Shown here one piece after another: positions 1 to 9,716 of a stretch of 64,000 nucleotides of DNA. Source of the stretch: Chondrus crispus (Eukaryota; Rhodophyta; Florideophyceae; Gigartinales; Gigartinaceae). Location: assembly GCF_000350225.1 (NCBI RefSeq), contig NW_005179072.1, positions 1 through 64,000 on the forward strand, written 5' to 3'. The position numbers and the translations under genes were made by a program. The notes under the pieces were generated by a model, which saw only the letters and a list, made by a program, of their open reading frames with translations, searched no databases and was not told the origin of the DNA. The stretch's first letter is position 1; each line of letters starts with the position of its first letter.

Positions 1-218
1 TGGCAAAGGGCAAGGTGAGGAGATGGGCTTAAGGAACTAGCATGCTAATAAATGAGAAAGTGGTATGACGCCTCTTTCGTAGAAGGAAGCGCGATGTACA
101 AGAGTGTTGTACAAATACAGAAAAGTATACAGGTAGACCAGGTGGAGCGAGAACCGAAAAAGGAGGGCATGAGGGTGGCGTCTTGGTGTGAACAAAATTG
201 TGAAAGAAATGTGCGCAG

Positions 219-422
219 TACCGGCTTGGCGAGCAGGTACTCCTCGACGAGGACTTCGTCGAGCTGCAGCGAGTCGAGCTCGTGCTGCAGGCCGAGGACC
301 GCGAGTCAGACATGAGCGAGCGGCCCGGGCCGGAGTTCATGAAGTCGACCTCGGAGAAGTGGCGCGACTGGATGCGGCGGCGGGAGCCGCCGGGGGCCAC
401 TTTACCCCCTGCAGGGGGGTGA
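219..422 (+). CDS. Terminal exon of an unrecognised host gene
   Basis: An open frame follows a good 3' splice site (TGTGCGCAG ends at 218) and runs to TGA at 420-422. It begins YRLGEQVLLDEDFVELQ and ends with a charged stretch containing EKWRDWMRRREPPGA and a Pro/Gly tail. Nearly every codon ends in G or C, the clearest coding signal in the first kilobase and unlike the shadow frames around it. The first part is acidic and probably helical. I do not recognise the family. Upstream exons would lie in 1-218 or beyond the left edge; positions 1-218 look intron-like. Positions 423-707 hold no supported gene. The exon call rests on frame and codon use only. Confidence 0.5.
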   Translation, partial: YRLGEQVLLDEDFVELQRVELVLQAEDRESDMSERPGPEFMKSTSEKWRDWMRRREPPGATLPPAGG

Positions 423-707
423 AGAGGCGATGGTTGGGGCCGAGAGGGGCAAGGGGCGGGAAGTGAGAGGGTAAAGAGGCGGTGGTAAGATGCGGGAAAT
501 GTGTGGGCGGGTGGAACGGGGAGAAGCGGGATCCTTTTGTTCAATGCGGGGCGAGGATGGGTGACGGCGACCGCGAGACGGTGGTGCGGGTGTAAGTGTG
601 CAGCATGACGGAGGGGTCGGAGCGGGGAGCAGCTGAACAAGAACACAAACCACAGTTTTGCTGTTCGACATAGCGAAATCGCGCGGAACGAGACGACGAG
701 AGTAGCG

Positions 708-1159
708 CTAAACTCTTTCCGGCGAGTATTGATAAATATGCTCCTTAGCGAGAGGTTGAGTGTGATCGCCGGTGAGCACGTCGTCCGGGTGGGGTGGCGA
801 GACAGCAGGAGGAAGGGGGATAGTCTTAGTATGGACAGCTGGACTCTTGTCCATGTTGGAGCGCTCTGGGGGCAGCACACAGCACCAGACACAAGCGAGG
901 ATAGTGATGATGGCAGAGCCAGTAGCAATAGAGATGACTGCGATGGCGAGTTTGCGGAGCAACGTACTGGGCGGATGGGAAGGGAGGGGGCCAGCGCCGG
1001 GACCACCCGGTCCATTGCCCCCAGCTAGTCCTGGGGGTGGGGTGCTGTTGTCAGGTGCAGTTGTTGGTGAAGCTTGAAGGGCTGCTTCTGGCTTTGGACA
1101 ACCGAGAATGTGAGAAGGAAGACGAAGATGAGAAGGACGAAACGAATGGAGACCGCCAT
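708..1159 (-). pseudogene. Possible small membrane protein, split over two frames
   Basis: Seen: an ATG at 1159 opens a 44-residue frame starting MAVSIRFVLLIFVFLLTF, a typical signal peptide, ending in TAG at 1025-1027. A second minus frame, open through the same region and ending in TAG at 708-710, carries a Gly/Pro-rich stretch, a strong membrane helix (LAIAVISIATGSAIITILAC) and a Pro-rich tail ending QYSPERV. Together they suggest a single-pass secreted or surface protein with a short cytoplasmic tail. The frames are offset and no plausible intron joins them (the best GT-AG gap would be about 11 nt), so it is either a relic with a frameshift or two unrelated ORFs. Neighbouring genes are also broken, which favours a relic. 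No family recognised. Confidence 0.35.
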
Positions 1160-1362
1160 GGTGGGCTCACACGACGAAACGGGATGAAAGGCAATTACGA
1201 GCGGGGTCTCCTGGACGCGCTCGTGCCGCTCGCGGATGGGGGCGCCTCGTCGCGCGCTCCATGAAATACACCTCGCTCTGCAGGCGTTACGTGTCCAGCG
1301 CGCGGCCCACCAGCGCGCGGCGGGATGTTATTTTTTATGTAATAAGAAGATTTATATCCATG

Positions 1363-1413
1363 GATCAGTATTGTGACTCGGGCATACGGTATGCCCGAGT
1401 CACAATACTGATC
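1363..1413. repeat. Perfect 25-bp palindrome with 1-nt spacer
   Basis: Left arm 1363-1387 and right arm 1389-1413 are exact reverse complements around G1388. The palindrome sits at the 3' end of the trehalose-phosphate gene and contains its apparent TGA stop (1400-1402). It could act as a 3'-end hairpin, or it may be a fused pair of terminal inverted repeats. Confidence 0.95.
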
Positions 1414-2520
1414 GCGGCGTGGCACGTATGCCGCATACGTCTGAACACTTCAGCCACTGCTGCTCCGTTGTGCACCCCTCGCGGTCGAACTGAACGTAAA
1501 GGAGTTTTTGCCCCATCAAGACCTCCATCGGACTGCCGTGTAGCACCTCCTCGAGCGCTTGCCGAGCATCATGTGCTCGAATCACTGGGAAGTCGGGATC
1601 AGCATCTCTGATATGCCACCTCTATGCAATCTCTTTCTGCGACAAGAAGCTCGTAGGTGTGCTGTCCTCAATTCGTTTCAACAACAGACTAGCCAAATCA
1701 AGCGCGTCTCTCATTGCAATGAGATCATGGGGGCTTAATGAGTCATCCCAAGTTTCGTCGCGTTTCCCGACTACAGTATTTCCGGTTGTTTCGAACGTCT
1801 CCTCCTCTCCACACTCTAGCAATCCACTCATTCTACAGCCCCCAAACCTCTCCCGTAAAAGGTCTGACTATCGCGCAGAAAACTCGTGTTCTACGGCAAA
1901 ACCAAGGCCTACTCTTCTGAACCAATCCATGACTGTGTTCTTTTGCCTCTGTCGCAATGAACACAATACTTTGATCACAACTGGCAAGACGGCGCAGAAC
2001 TTCGAGAAGTTGCTCAGAGGGTTTGGCCAACTCTGACCGACTCTCAACCGTGGGAAGAGTACCATCGGAATCAAAGGAAAACAATCGTTTCTCCTTCGTA
2101 GCACGGTATGAATATCTAACCTGGTGTGTTGGTATCGGAATTAGTTGTATCGCTTTTGCCTTGCGATTCGCGGAGTATTTGACTATATCGTCAATGAAGC
2201 GAGCGCCCGATGCGGACGCAGTGTGCAAGTCGACATGGCGGTATACTTTCTGGTGTTTCAACTCTCTCTCTCGAAGTCGTGCATTTCCAGGCTCTGAAAA
2301 TTGCATCGCTGACCATTATCAACGTTCCAAAGATTCACTAGCAAAGCACCCGTTAAGTTTTTTGCGGCTCCTGTGAACTCGCTCAAGATGAGAACACCAT
2401 TTTGCTCTGTTTCACATATGATGTACACATGACCCACAAGATTCATTCCGTCTCGAAGCGATGTGATTGTAAAACAGCTCCACTGGAAAAAAGGGGTGGT
2501 CTGTTTAGTTCTTGAATGAG
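1400..2520 (-). pseudogene. Decayed trehalose-6-phosphate synthase/phosphatase (C-terminal half)
   Basis: Reading down the minus strand, the end of a GT20 trehalose-6-phosphate synthase domain is clear: SLRDGMNLV, then NGVLILSEFTGAAKNL and ALLVNLWNVD, the acceptor-binding part of the family. A trehalose-6-phosphate phosphatase domain follows: RLFSFDSDGTL is the DxDxT nucleophile loop (usually DYDGTL), then ELAKPSEQLLEVLRRLA and GLGFAVEHEFSAR. The last part (VIRAHDARQALEEVL, then SPMEVLMGQKLLYVQ) matches the phosphatase C-terminus. The product of this family makes trehalose 6-phosphate and/or trehalose in the cytosol. The pieces lie in different frames, with at least three frame changes (one in a GA run near 2265) and in-frame stops, so it is a pseudogene or badly sequenced. 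The N-terminal half is absent. The stop lies in the 1363-1413 palindrome. Confidence 0.8.
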
Positions 2521-2529
2521 CTCTCAAAC

Positions 2530-2871
2530 CAAATTTTCATACGCATCCGATAGCAAGGCGCGCCACCATATCATGGATCATTGCCTCCGCACTTCATGGG
2601 TCAAGATTGTCGAATCTGTAGGTCATCGACATAAATGCAGAGTAGATTGATCTACATAATGACTCCAAGGAGTTATCCACTCTTTGAAACCGTGAATTTC
2701 ACAGTTTCACAAAAATTACACACTTTGCTGCAGTGCGCAAAGAATAAATATACTCTCCAGAATTAGCGACTTGTGTCTAAAAGCCATAAATAGGCTTAAA
2801 TTCGACTTAGGCAATATTCCAACGCAGTTCTTTTTAAGAAGGAAAAATCTTTTTAATAACCAATCACTGTT
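2530..2871. other. AT-rich stretch without a recognisable gene
   Basis: This lies between the trehalose-phosphate relic and the left end of gypsy K1. I see no sustained coding frame, only AT-rich sequence and short poly-T/A runs. It may hold decayed upstream exons of the trehalose gene. Confidence 0.5.
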
Positions 2872-2939
2872 CTAGGACTGTGTGGCGTGCACGTTGTGCC
2901 CGGCGCCGCGATCGAGGCGATCCCCTACGACCCGTTACA
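2872..2939 (+). repeat. K1 left LTR remnant (3' end)
   Basis: 68 bp matching 8152-8219 with one visible difference. AT-rich non-element sequence lies immediately to the left, so most of this LTR is missing. Confidence 0.7.
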
Positions 2940-2972
2940 GTAATTACTTTCCGGACAGAGAGGAAGTAGGAC

Positions 2973-4748
2973 TTGCAGCGATTGCGGTCCAGTCATGCCG
3001 CACCCACACAACAACACGCCCAGTGGGGCTGGCAGCACGACCATGCGCTAAACCATCCTTACCAATGTGGAACCCCCGCGCCTGCAGGGGGTTTCGACCA
3101 AACATTTCGTCAGCTTCTTGAAGAAGAGCGAATTCTACGAGAAGCAGGTGGCGGAGAAAACAAAGAACCTGGGACCTCCATCATGCCTATGTCTTATCGC
3201 GCATGCATGGATGACGCATATGTCAGGTTATTCATCACGGCCCAGTGGGTAGAGCGGTCTACCGTCGGGGAGATCACCGAGGATCAGCTAAAGCACTGCG
3301 TCAAGAAGAGGGCCAGTCTGTTGGTTGATGAAACGAATCTCCATCGTATTGACCAAATTGTGAAGAAGGTGCAGATGAACATGACTCTCATCGAAGCCGA
3401 GGATCGCGTATGGAGTTTGCATTTCCGCTACGTGCAGAAGCTGGAGAGTGCGGGTATTGGAGACGTCACGGAGACCAAGCCGCACATTTGTATCGAGCAT
3501 ATCATGACGCGCATCCAGCCGCGTCGTCTGAAGTCTAAAATGAACCAGCTGGTACGCTGGAGGAAGCTGGATCAGTTCGACAAGAATGACTTCGGAGCTT
3601 TCATGCAAGAGCTGGCCGTGCAGGCCAAGACCATGGATGAAGAGGAGGACTCTTTTAAGAGGCTCCGAGATTGGTCCGATGAGAGCTCGAACTCGGACTC
3701 CACATCGTCGTTGGCCGAGGGTCGTAGCAAGGACAACCGGCTGAGTAAGGCACGCGCAAGAGGACGCCGCGGAGATGCTAAACAGACGCCTAGGCGCCTC
3801 TATCAGAAGAAGGACTTTGCGTGGGGCAAGAGCAAGGACGACGGTTCTCCGAGCAACGGCCGTAAGCGGCAAAGAGAGCTTCCGCCCTGCCTAAACGTCA
3901 GAAAGTGCAAGGGGAGACACTTCATCAACGATTGTCCGAACTCATCCGTCGAGGAACAGAAGGCGCTTAAGGAGGAGTATTATTCAGCAAAAAAGCAGAG
4001 GACAAGCCACGGCGAGGGGGAATCCAAGGGATATGTTCGCCACATAGGTGCAAATGAAATTGACTCACATTCGGCCTTATTCAGTGCGACGTTCGCGAAG
4101 GGGGCCGTCGAGAGCGTGTTGTTAGCCGACAGCGGGTCGGACACAAATTTGGTTCCGTCGTCGGTGCTGGAGCAACTGCTCCAGGCCGATGCGACCGCTA
4201 AGGTCACACCACTAACTCCCCCGCACCTATTCTTGCCTATCAAAGGAGAGGCCAAGATAGTTTGCAGTCGTCTCGTCACTGCCGATGTGCAGCTGCGCAT
4301 TAGGCATGGAACGAAACTTTTGTTGCGAAACCTCGAGTGGCGGGTGAGTGACGAGGAGCTGCATTACGTTGTGATAGGGCGTCCGGTGCTGCATGCCATC
4401 GAGTGCAATAATCGGGCACTTTTGGCCGCCGCGTGCAACAAGCACGACGGAGTCATAAACGTGCCCGATGCGCTCAAGGTAGACGAGCAGGCTCGCCGGT
4501 TCGAGACCAGCGGGAGAATTTCAGCGTGTCTGTCCGCTGCCGGTGGTGTTTATCACAGTCACAGGGGCGTAGAAGAGGACGCTCTTGAGGAGTCTGATGT
4601 TTACATAGACTTGGGCGACGACAGCGAAGAGGACTTATCCGAGGCTTTGGACAACGCGGTTAAACGCGCCGTCGAGAATGGGTTGTCGGAAAAGGGCGCA
4701 GCTACCCTGGAGCAACTGCTCACGAGGTACCGTTCGGTTTTGGAATAA
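2973..4748 (+). CDS. K1 Gag and aspartic protease part
   Basis: Open frame of 591 residues. The first 250 residues are helical and charged, as in Gag. A Ser/Asp-rich and then Arg/Lys-rich linker follows (about 230-290). Near residues 300-318 is a cysteine-histidine knuckle of spacing C-x5-C-x3-H-x4-C (CLNVRKCKGRHFINDC), the nucleic-acid-binding part of the capsid protein. At about 385 the protease active-site motif LLADSGSDTNLV appears, with VIGRPVLHAI further on as the flap-distal hydrophobic strand. Retroviral-type proteases cut the polyprotein during particle maturation. Part of fossil K1. Confidence 0.85.
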   Translation: MQRLRSSHAAPTQQHAQWGWQHDHALNHPYQCGTPAPAGGFDQTFRQLLEEERILREAGGGENKEPGTSIMPMSYRACMDDAYVRLFITAQWVERSTVGEITEDQLKHCVKKRASLLVDETNLHRIDQIVKKVQMNMTLIEAEDRVWSLHFRYVQKLESAGIGDVTETKPHICIEHIMTRIQPRRLKSKMNQLVRWRKLDQFDKNDFGAFMQELAVQAKTMDEEEDSFKRLRDWSDESSNSDSTSSLAEGRSKDNRLSKARARGRRGDAKQTPRRLYQKKDFAWGKSKDDGSPSNGRKRQRELPPCLNVRKCKGRHFINDCPNSSVEEQKALKEEYYSAKKQRTSHGEGESKGYVRHIGANEIDSHSALFSATFAKGAVESVLLADSGSDTNLVPSSVLEQLLQADATAKVTPLTPPHLFLPIKGEAKIVCSRLVTADVQLRIRHGTKLLLRNLEWRVSDEELHYVVIGRPVLHAIECNNRALLAAACNKHDGVINVPDALKVDEQARRFETSGRISACLSAAGGVYHSHRGVEEDALEESDVYIDLGDDSEEDLSEALDNAVKRAVENGLSEKGAATLEQLLTRYRSVLE

Positions 4749-4872
4749 GGCTGGGGAAATCCGACCCAGCCCGGGTGCCGCCAATGAGGGTTGAACTCAA
4801 CCCGAAGAAGCGGCCGGTAAAGGCCAAGGCGCGTGGTTATCCAGCGAAGCAAAGGGCTTTTCTAAACAATAC

Positions 4873-6366
4873 GTGGCGAAACTGGTGGAGATGGATTTCT
4901 TGACACCGAATCCGGATGCAGAGTGGCAGGCTGCTCCAATACTTGTCCCAAAGAACTCGAGGGCCACATTTCGTCTTGCTGTCGATCTGCGACCGGTCAA
5001 TGCGGCGACTGTCAAAAAAGCGTGGCCGATGCCGCATTTGGAATCAGAACTACAAGACTTTGCGGGAAGCACCTGCTTCGCCACCTTGGATTTCTGCTCG
5101 GGATATTGCCAGCTGCCATTACATCCTGATTCTTATGGCGCTTGTGGCATTGTCTGCCGTAAGGGCACTTACTCATCGAAGCGCGCCCTACCGGGTTTAA
5201 CGAGCGCGACAACGTATTTCCAATCCACCATTGAGCCACTTTTTCGCGAGCTCCGGGCAAACATGAAGGCCTGGCTCGACGATTTTAACCTCCATTCGCG
5301 AACTGAGGCCGATTTGCTTCGGTATCTCGAGACGTTCTTTGTCGTGTGCTTGAAGCATAGGCTTTTTCTATCTGCACTGAAATGCGAGTATTTTGCGAGG
5401 GAGATCAAATGGTGCGGTCGCATCATCTCTGAAGACCGATACCGTATGGACCCTGCAAATGTCCAGGGTCTCAAGGACATGGCAGACCCGCAAACCGCGG
5501 ATGAAGTGTGCCAGTTTGTGCACTGCTGCTGGTGGATGGCTATCTCCATTCCGGACTTCGCTCGCTCGGTTGCTCCGCTCGTGGCGGTGCTCGAAGAGGC
5601 GTATACCCGGAGTGGACGTCGCACGAAGAGGTCGATTCGGGGCATCCAGTTGCGGACACTATCCTGGGGCGCGGAACATCAGCGAGCTTTCACTGATTTA
5701 CAGAATAGTCTCCGTGATGCCGTCAAGCTAGCCTACCCGAAGCCGGGCAGGGTGCTGTGCGTTTACACAGACGCTTCTGATCGTTTCTGGTCGGGCATCG
5801 TAACGCAAACGGATGTCGAAAGCCTGAAGTTGCCTATAGAGGAGCGGCAGCACGAGCCGCTGGCATTCCTAGGGGCCGAGTTTAAGGGTGCTGAAGGAAA
5901 CTGGAGCACATTTGAAAAGGAAGGGTTTGCCATTTTTCAGACGTTCGATAAATTGGACTACCTATTCCTCGACGAAGCACCGGTCCATGTGCATACCGAT
6001 CATCGCAACTTGTTGTTTATCTTCGCTCCGCTGGCCCTGGAACCGGCTATGGGCAAGCATGTCGTCTCTAAGGTGCAGCGCTGGGCGATCTTCTTGTCCC
6101 GTTTCGACTACTCCATTGAGCACATCGAGGGCCACCGCAACATCTTTGCCGACATATTGACACGTTGGACACGGGGTTATCGCAACGAGCGTCTGAGCAC
6201 CAGAAGTATTTGCAGCATCTTACTCGCGTCGAAACAAATTGTCCCTGCAGCCAGCGATATTGACTGGCCGGGGCTCGGGGATCTACTTACGGCGCAACGG
6301 AGAGCGCAGGACAAACCGCGAAACGCAACCGCGGGAAGTGATGGGTTGCTTCGCCGGGGGGCCTGA
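4873..6366 (+). pseudogene. K1 reverse transcriptase and RNase H part
   Basis: The frame shows gypsy RT blocks in order: FRLAVDLRPVNAAT and CFATLDFCSGYCQLPL (palm, first catalytic Asp), then the region of the YxDD box, reading AWLDDFNLHSR. RNase H follows from about residue 295: VYTDASDRFWSG, then NWSTFEKEGFAIFQTF and VHVHTDHRNLLFI, with an IEHIEGHRNIFADILTRW tail typical of the gypsy RNase H end. The enzyme would copy genomic RNA into DNA in cytoplasmic particles. Part of fossil K1; no longer expected to be functional. Confidence 0.85.
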
Positions 6367-6398
6367 TATGGATACCCCCGGCTAACTCTGAGTTTAAG

Positions 6399-7733
6399 TT
6401 GAGGATATTGGTCGTTTCGTATTGTGGATCCATGGGACACCGAGGAAGAGACGCAACCCACAGCGTGGTGAGAGAGGACTTCGACTGGGATGGGGTCGCT
6501 GGCGATGTCAGCGTCCTAGTACGAGGTTGCTTGCACTGCCTGGTTACGAGGACAGGCGAGAGGGTGCCTCGACCGCTAGGGCACGCCATGCACGGCGACC
6601 GACCCAATGAGGTGGTCCATCTGGATTTCCTCTTCATGGGTGAAAGCAGTGAGCACGAGCGTTACCTGCTCATATTACGGGATGACGTCTCTGGCTATGT
6701 ATGGCTCTGGCCCTCAGAACACGCATCCAGTGAGGCCGCTGCCGAGGCTTTGGCGACGTGGATGACTTCGTTTGGCGCAATGGAATGGATCGTGCCCGAT
6801 TAGGGGGCCCACTTTAAGAACCGGTTAGTGGCAGAACTGACGCAGGAGCTGAAGGTGAGTCATCACTTCACGACGGCATACACGCCCTGGGCCAACGGGT
6901 CTGTGGAAAGGGTGTGTCGGGAGGTGCTACGAGCATGCAAAGTATTGCTGCAGGAGTTTGGTCTGTCACAAAGGGATTGGCCCGCAGTGACCGAGTGCCT
7001 TACCGGCGTGCTAAACCATGCGCCTCTCAAGCGACTTGGTTTGCACGACCCTGGTGTACCGGGCGTTTATCGGACTCTTTTAGAGGTCTTTACGTCTCAT
7101 CGACCTACTAGGCCGCTTTTGAAGGCGCTGCCGCTGCACAAGTATGTCAGCATCGACCAAATCGAGGAGGTTAGAGCCAGACAGTTGGTGGGTATCGCTG
7201 GGACGCAGCGGACCATGGACGCCATGCATAAGGAGGTTGTCGGACTGTCGAGTGCCTCGCGAAAGAAGGCTGTGGAGTCTCACAACGCCAAGACACATGT
7301 ACAGGCCGCTAATTTTCATGTGGGGGATTTCGTCTTGGTGCGTCGGGCGCAGCCCAAAGAACATAAGTTACAATTTGTGTGGCGGGGACCTAGACGCATT
7401 AAGGAAGTCAAATCGGAATGAGTTGACGTGATAGAAGACGTGCTTCGGTCCCGGCTGGAGACGGTGCATGCTGCGCGATTACTGTTTTACAGGGGAGACA
7501 TGGTAGATAAGGAGGTCGACCCTATTCTCATGCGCTACATCGAACACTCCGAGTCCACCTATCAGGAGGCTAAGGCCTTGCGGGGTATCCGTGAGGTAAA
7601 CGGGAGTGTCGAGATCCAAGTTGAGTGCGAGGGGTTGCCTGACCAAATCGATCGTAGCTGGGAGCCTTTACGTCGGGTGTTCGAAGACCTACCAGGGCTG
7701 CTGCATGACTTCCTATATACTGCCGCCGACTGA
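6399..7733 (+). pseudogene. K1 integrase with chromo-like C-terminus
   Basis: The region begins with an H2C2 zinc-binding fold remnant (MGHRGRDATHS, then CLHCLVTR) and continues with an rve integrase core: VVHLDFLFMG (first Asp), the second Asp region near 6790, then HHFTTAYTPWANGSVERVCRE (catalytic Glu). The C-terminal part ends with a chromo-shadow-like segment including IQVECEGLPDQIDRSWEPLRRV. Such tails direct integration to chromatin in related elements. Fossil; broken in several places. Confidence 0.8.
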
Positions 7734-8151
7734 GAGCTGGAAAAGAGGGCGCTACGTTTGTGCTCTTTACAATAATCCCGAATCGCGAGCGCTTCGAGCC
7801 CATGGGGCACTGTGACGCACAAGTACCGTCAGACTTCAAGCCGTGCTACAGTATCGAGCTGTAGCCGCCGGCCGAAAGGGTACCAGAGTCGAGCTGACTC
7901 AAGCGCACGTGGCAGGCGGCGTCCGTTCGCCTGGCCACGCTCGATTCTGCCTGAATCGAATTGCAACATGTCGAACGCCGACAGTGGCGCTTCTAAGCGC
8001 CCGTTCGGGCGTTCTATGTGATGTTGTCTTTAAGTAAAGGCAGCGTTCCCTAGGAGAGCACCCCCGGGGAGAGCGAGCTTGCCATCGTGTGTGCGTTTTT
8101 GCTCAAACCCCCCTGCGCGACGCAAGGTTAGCCCGGAGCCAAAGAGGGGGG
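7734..8151 (+). other. K1 3' non-coding region and LTR body
   Basis: Between the end of the integrase region and the repeated LTR end. No coding frame is supported. It must contain the polypurine tract and the start of the right LTR, but the left LTR is too short to define that start. Confidence 0.5.
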
Positions 8152-8219
8152 CTAGGACTGTGTGGCGTGCACGTTGTGCCCGGTGCCGCGATCGAGGCGA
8201 TCCCCTACGACCCGTTACA
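8152..8219 (+). repeat. K1 right LTR, 3' end
   Basis: Matches 2872-2939 over 68 bp and ends TTACA at 8219, directly followed by decayed helicase coding sequence of the opposite strand. Confidence 0.7.
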
Positions 8220-8221
8220 CA

Positions 8222-8760
8222 TTCAATGTCGCTAATGCGAGATGCCACGATTCCAAAAGGCGCAAGACGACTATGGCTTCACCCGCAAAAAATGCAATAA
8301 GATAAACATGTCATTGACACGGTTTTGAATTACAGTATCCGTTACCCACCATCGCTTCTCCGCTTTGGGAGAGAATGCAGCTCGAGCCCACTTCGTTACT
8401 CGATTCTTGATAGTGTGTGCATAGTCGAGAACTACGTGGCGCCATTGCAACTGAAAGACTGGCCCTCCCGAGCATTTTCTCTTGGATTCGTCTGCCACAA
8501 AGTTCAGGCGGTTATCAGAATATTACGCAGCAAGGATCCCAGCAGTATTCACGACAACATCTGCACATTGGAGCGATATGGATTGCGAATTACCTCACGA
8601 GCTACCATAGTACATGACGGCTCGGAGAAAGTTGGGGGATACATGGTGGTGCAATTCGTTCATTCATTGGGTGACTATGGAGGTAGGACAAACTATATGG
8701 GTTCCGCCCTGTTCACTCTTGCCGACATGGGCCGCCGAAATGATTTTTTCGAATGCTGAT
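8222..8760 (-). pseudogene. SNF2-family (HLTF/RAD5-like) helicase fragment
   Basis: The longest clean piece (8271-8498) contains QLQWRHVVLDYAHTIKNR, the motif II region (family: WxRVVLDEAHTIKN), and RWWVTDTVIQNRVNDMF followed by LLHFLRVKP, the motif III region (family: RW.LTGTPIQNR.ND...LLxFLR). Further up the strand GGTHIVCPTS and the following Pro-Asn-Phe-Leu-Arg region match motif Ia/Ib, and AFWNRGISH continues the fold at the lower end. These enzymes are DNA-dependent ATPases in post-replication repair and chromatin remodelling. DEAH reads DYAH, GTPIQN reads DTVIQN, and several stops interrupt, one where the family has Trp. It is cut at 8219 by K1 and clearly a pseudogene. HLTF and RAD16 cannot be separated on this piece. 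Confidence 0.8.
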
Positions 8761-8954
8761 CGCGCCCCTCATGGGATTTTCCGAGTGATGTCCTCCACTA
8801 GAACGAGCTCCGACTTTTTTACCTGCTCTAATACTGCAGCTTCTGATAGTGAAGGCATGCAATTGTTGACGTGCAGCTTAGCGCGTACTGCTGAACCCGT
8901 CTTGACACTGGTCTTGCAAATCCGAACTTTACGTAACCTATCAGGGCAGAAATG

Positions 8955-9716
8955 TTAGTCAAGCATTCCCGCCATAACATCATCGTCACTGTCGAAATCA
9001 TCTTCCAAATCTTCTGTTTGATGTCTCCACTCATTGGTGCCGCTTGGCACCGCGCTTTCGCTGCTGTCAATGTCTTGCGGTGCAGAAATGTTGAATCTGG
9101 CGAATGTCTCTTTGGAGATTTTCAACACCCCACTGATAACCCTCTCTTTCTCCGATCTACCCGGTAACATCTCTCGCAGCGTGATTTCGGGTATCACAGA
9201 TTGGCTCCTCTCACTTGTCACGTCACCACTGACAGCTGTTGCCTCATCAGGCGTTGCCGTTGTACCTGAAGGATTGTAGTTCGCCCGGACAGAAAACAAT
9301 TGCCTCAGAAACCGAGCAATCCGATAGATTGATCGAAGCATTGACGCATGTGATCCAAGAGTCATTTCTTCACCACAATGGCAATAGGTGCAGACGAAGC
9401 GCAGAGCAATTAGCAAGATGTTAAGATTGCGCTTGATCTCTGTGACAGTTTTTTCGCCGTTCGAACCACCAGTGACGGTGACTTGATAAGTCGCCTGTAT
9501 CACCAGGTCTTTGCTTTCCGATATAAGAGCAGCCAGAAGCTTCCGATTGGTGACGGATGTGTGTGTATCCCACCCTACAGTAGTGTCAGGGATCTCGGAA
9601 GCGGGGACGGATTCCGCATCGCTGTGCAAAAATCGAAAGGTGGGTGACGAGTGAGAGCGATGGAAAGAGTCATGTTCACTCCCGTTAACCAGTAGAAAGA
9701 GGCCGCTCTCGAACAT
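8955..9716 (-). CDS. Unrecognised ORF, acidic C-terminus
   Basis: 253 residues from ATG 9716 to TAA 8955. It has a Ser/His-rich start, a central part with a possible hydrophobic helix (NLNILLIALRFVCTYCHC) and a strongly acidic end (EDLEDDFDSDDDVMAGML). The start overlaps the end of the next ORF upstream by 32 nt in another frame. The overlap and the lack of a separate promoter gap suggest one longer gene with a frameshift, or two ORFs of one transcript. No family recognised; probably lineage-specific. Confidence 0.45.
   Translation of the reverse strand: MFESGLFLLVNGSEHDSFHRSHSSPTFRFLHSDAESVPASEIPDTTVGWDTHTSVTNRKLLAALISESKDLVIQATYQVTVTGGSNGEKTVTEIKRNLNILLIALRFVCTYCHCGEEMTLGSHASMLRSIYRIARFLRQLFSVRANYNPSGTTATPDEATAVSGDVTSERSQSVIPEITLREMLPGRSEKERVISGVLKISKETFARFNISAPQDIDSSESAVPSGTNEWRHQTEDLEDDFDSDDDVMAGMLD

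Larger units (their letters stand above)
2872..8219 (+). mobile_element. Ty3/gypsy fossil K1, 5'-truncated
   Basis: Gag, protease, reverse transcriptase, RNase H, integrase and a chromo-like C-terminus occur in Ty3/gypsy order on the plus strand. A 68-bp direct repeat (2872-2939 and 8152-8219, one difference seen) marks the LTR 3' ends, both finishing CCCGTTACA. The left LTR appears to keep only that end. The element is broken in about four or five places and looks old. It abuts an SNF2 helicase relic at 8219. The RT and integrase resemble gypsy elements of algae and oomycetes more than plant chromoviruses; that placement is from memory of the families. Confidence 0.85.

Noticed and set aside
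29-1015. 328-residue minus-strand ORF
   Set aside because: Pro/Ser/Arg-rich composition and overlap with a better plus-strand exon and a better minus-strand membrane frame; a GC-driven shadow.
2590-2650. Short minus-strand string YVDDL, like a copia reverse transcriptase box
   Set aside because: No other reverse transcriptase blocks nearby; too short to support an element.
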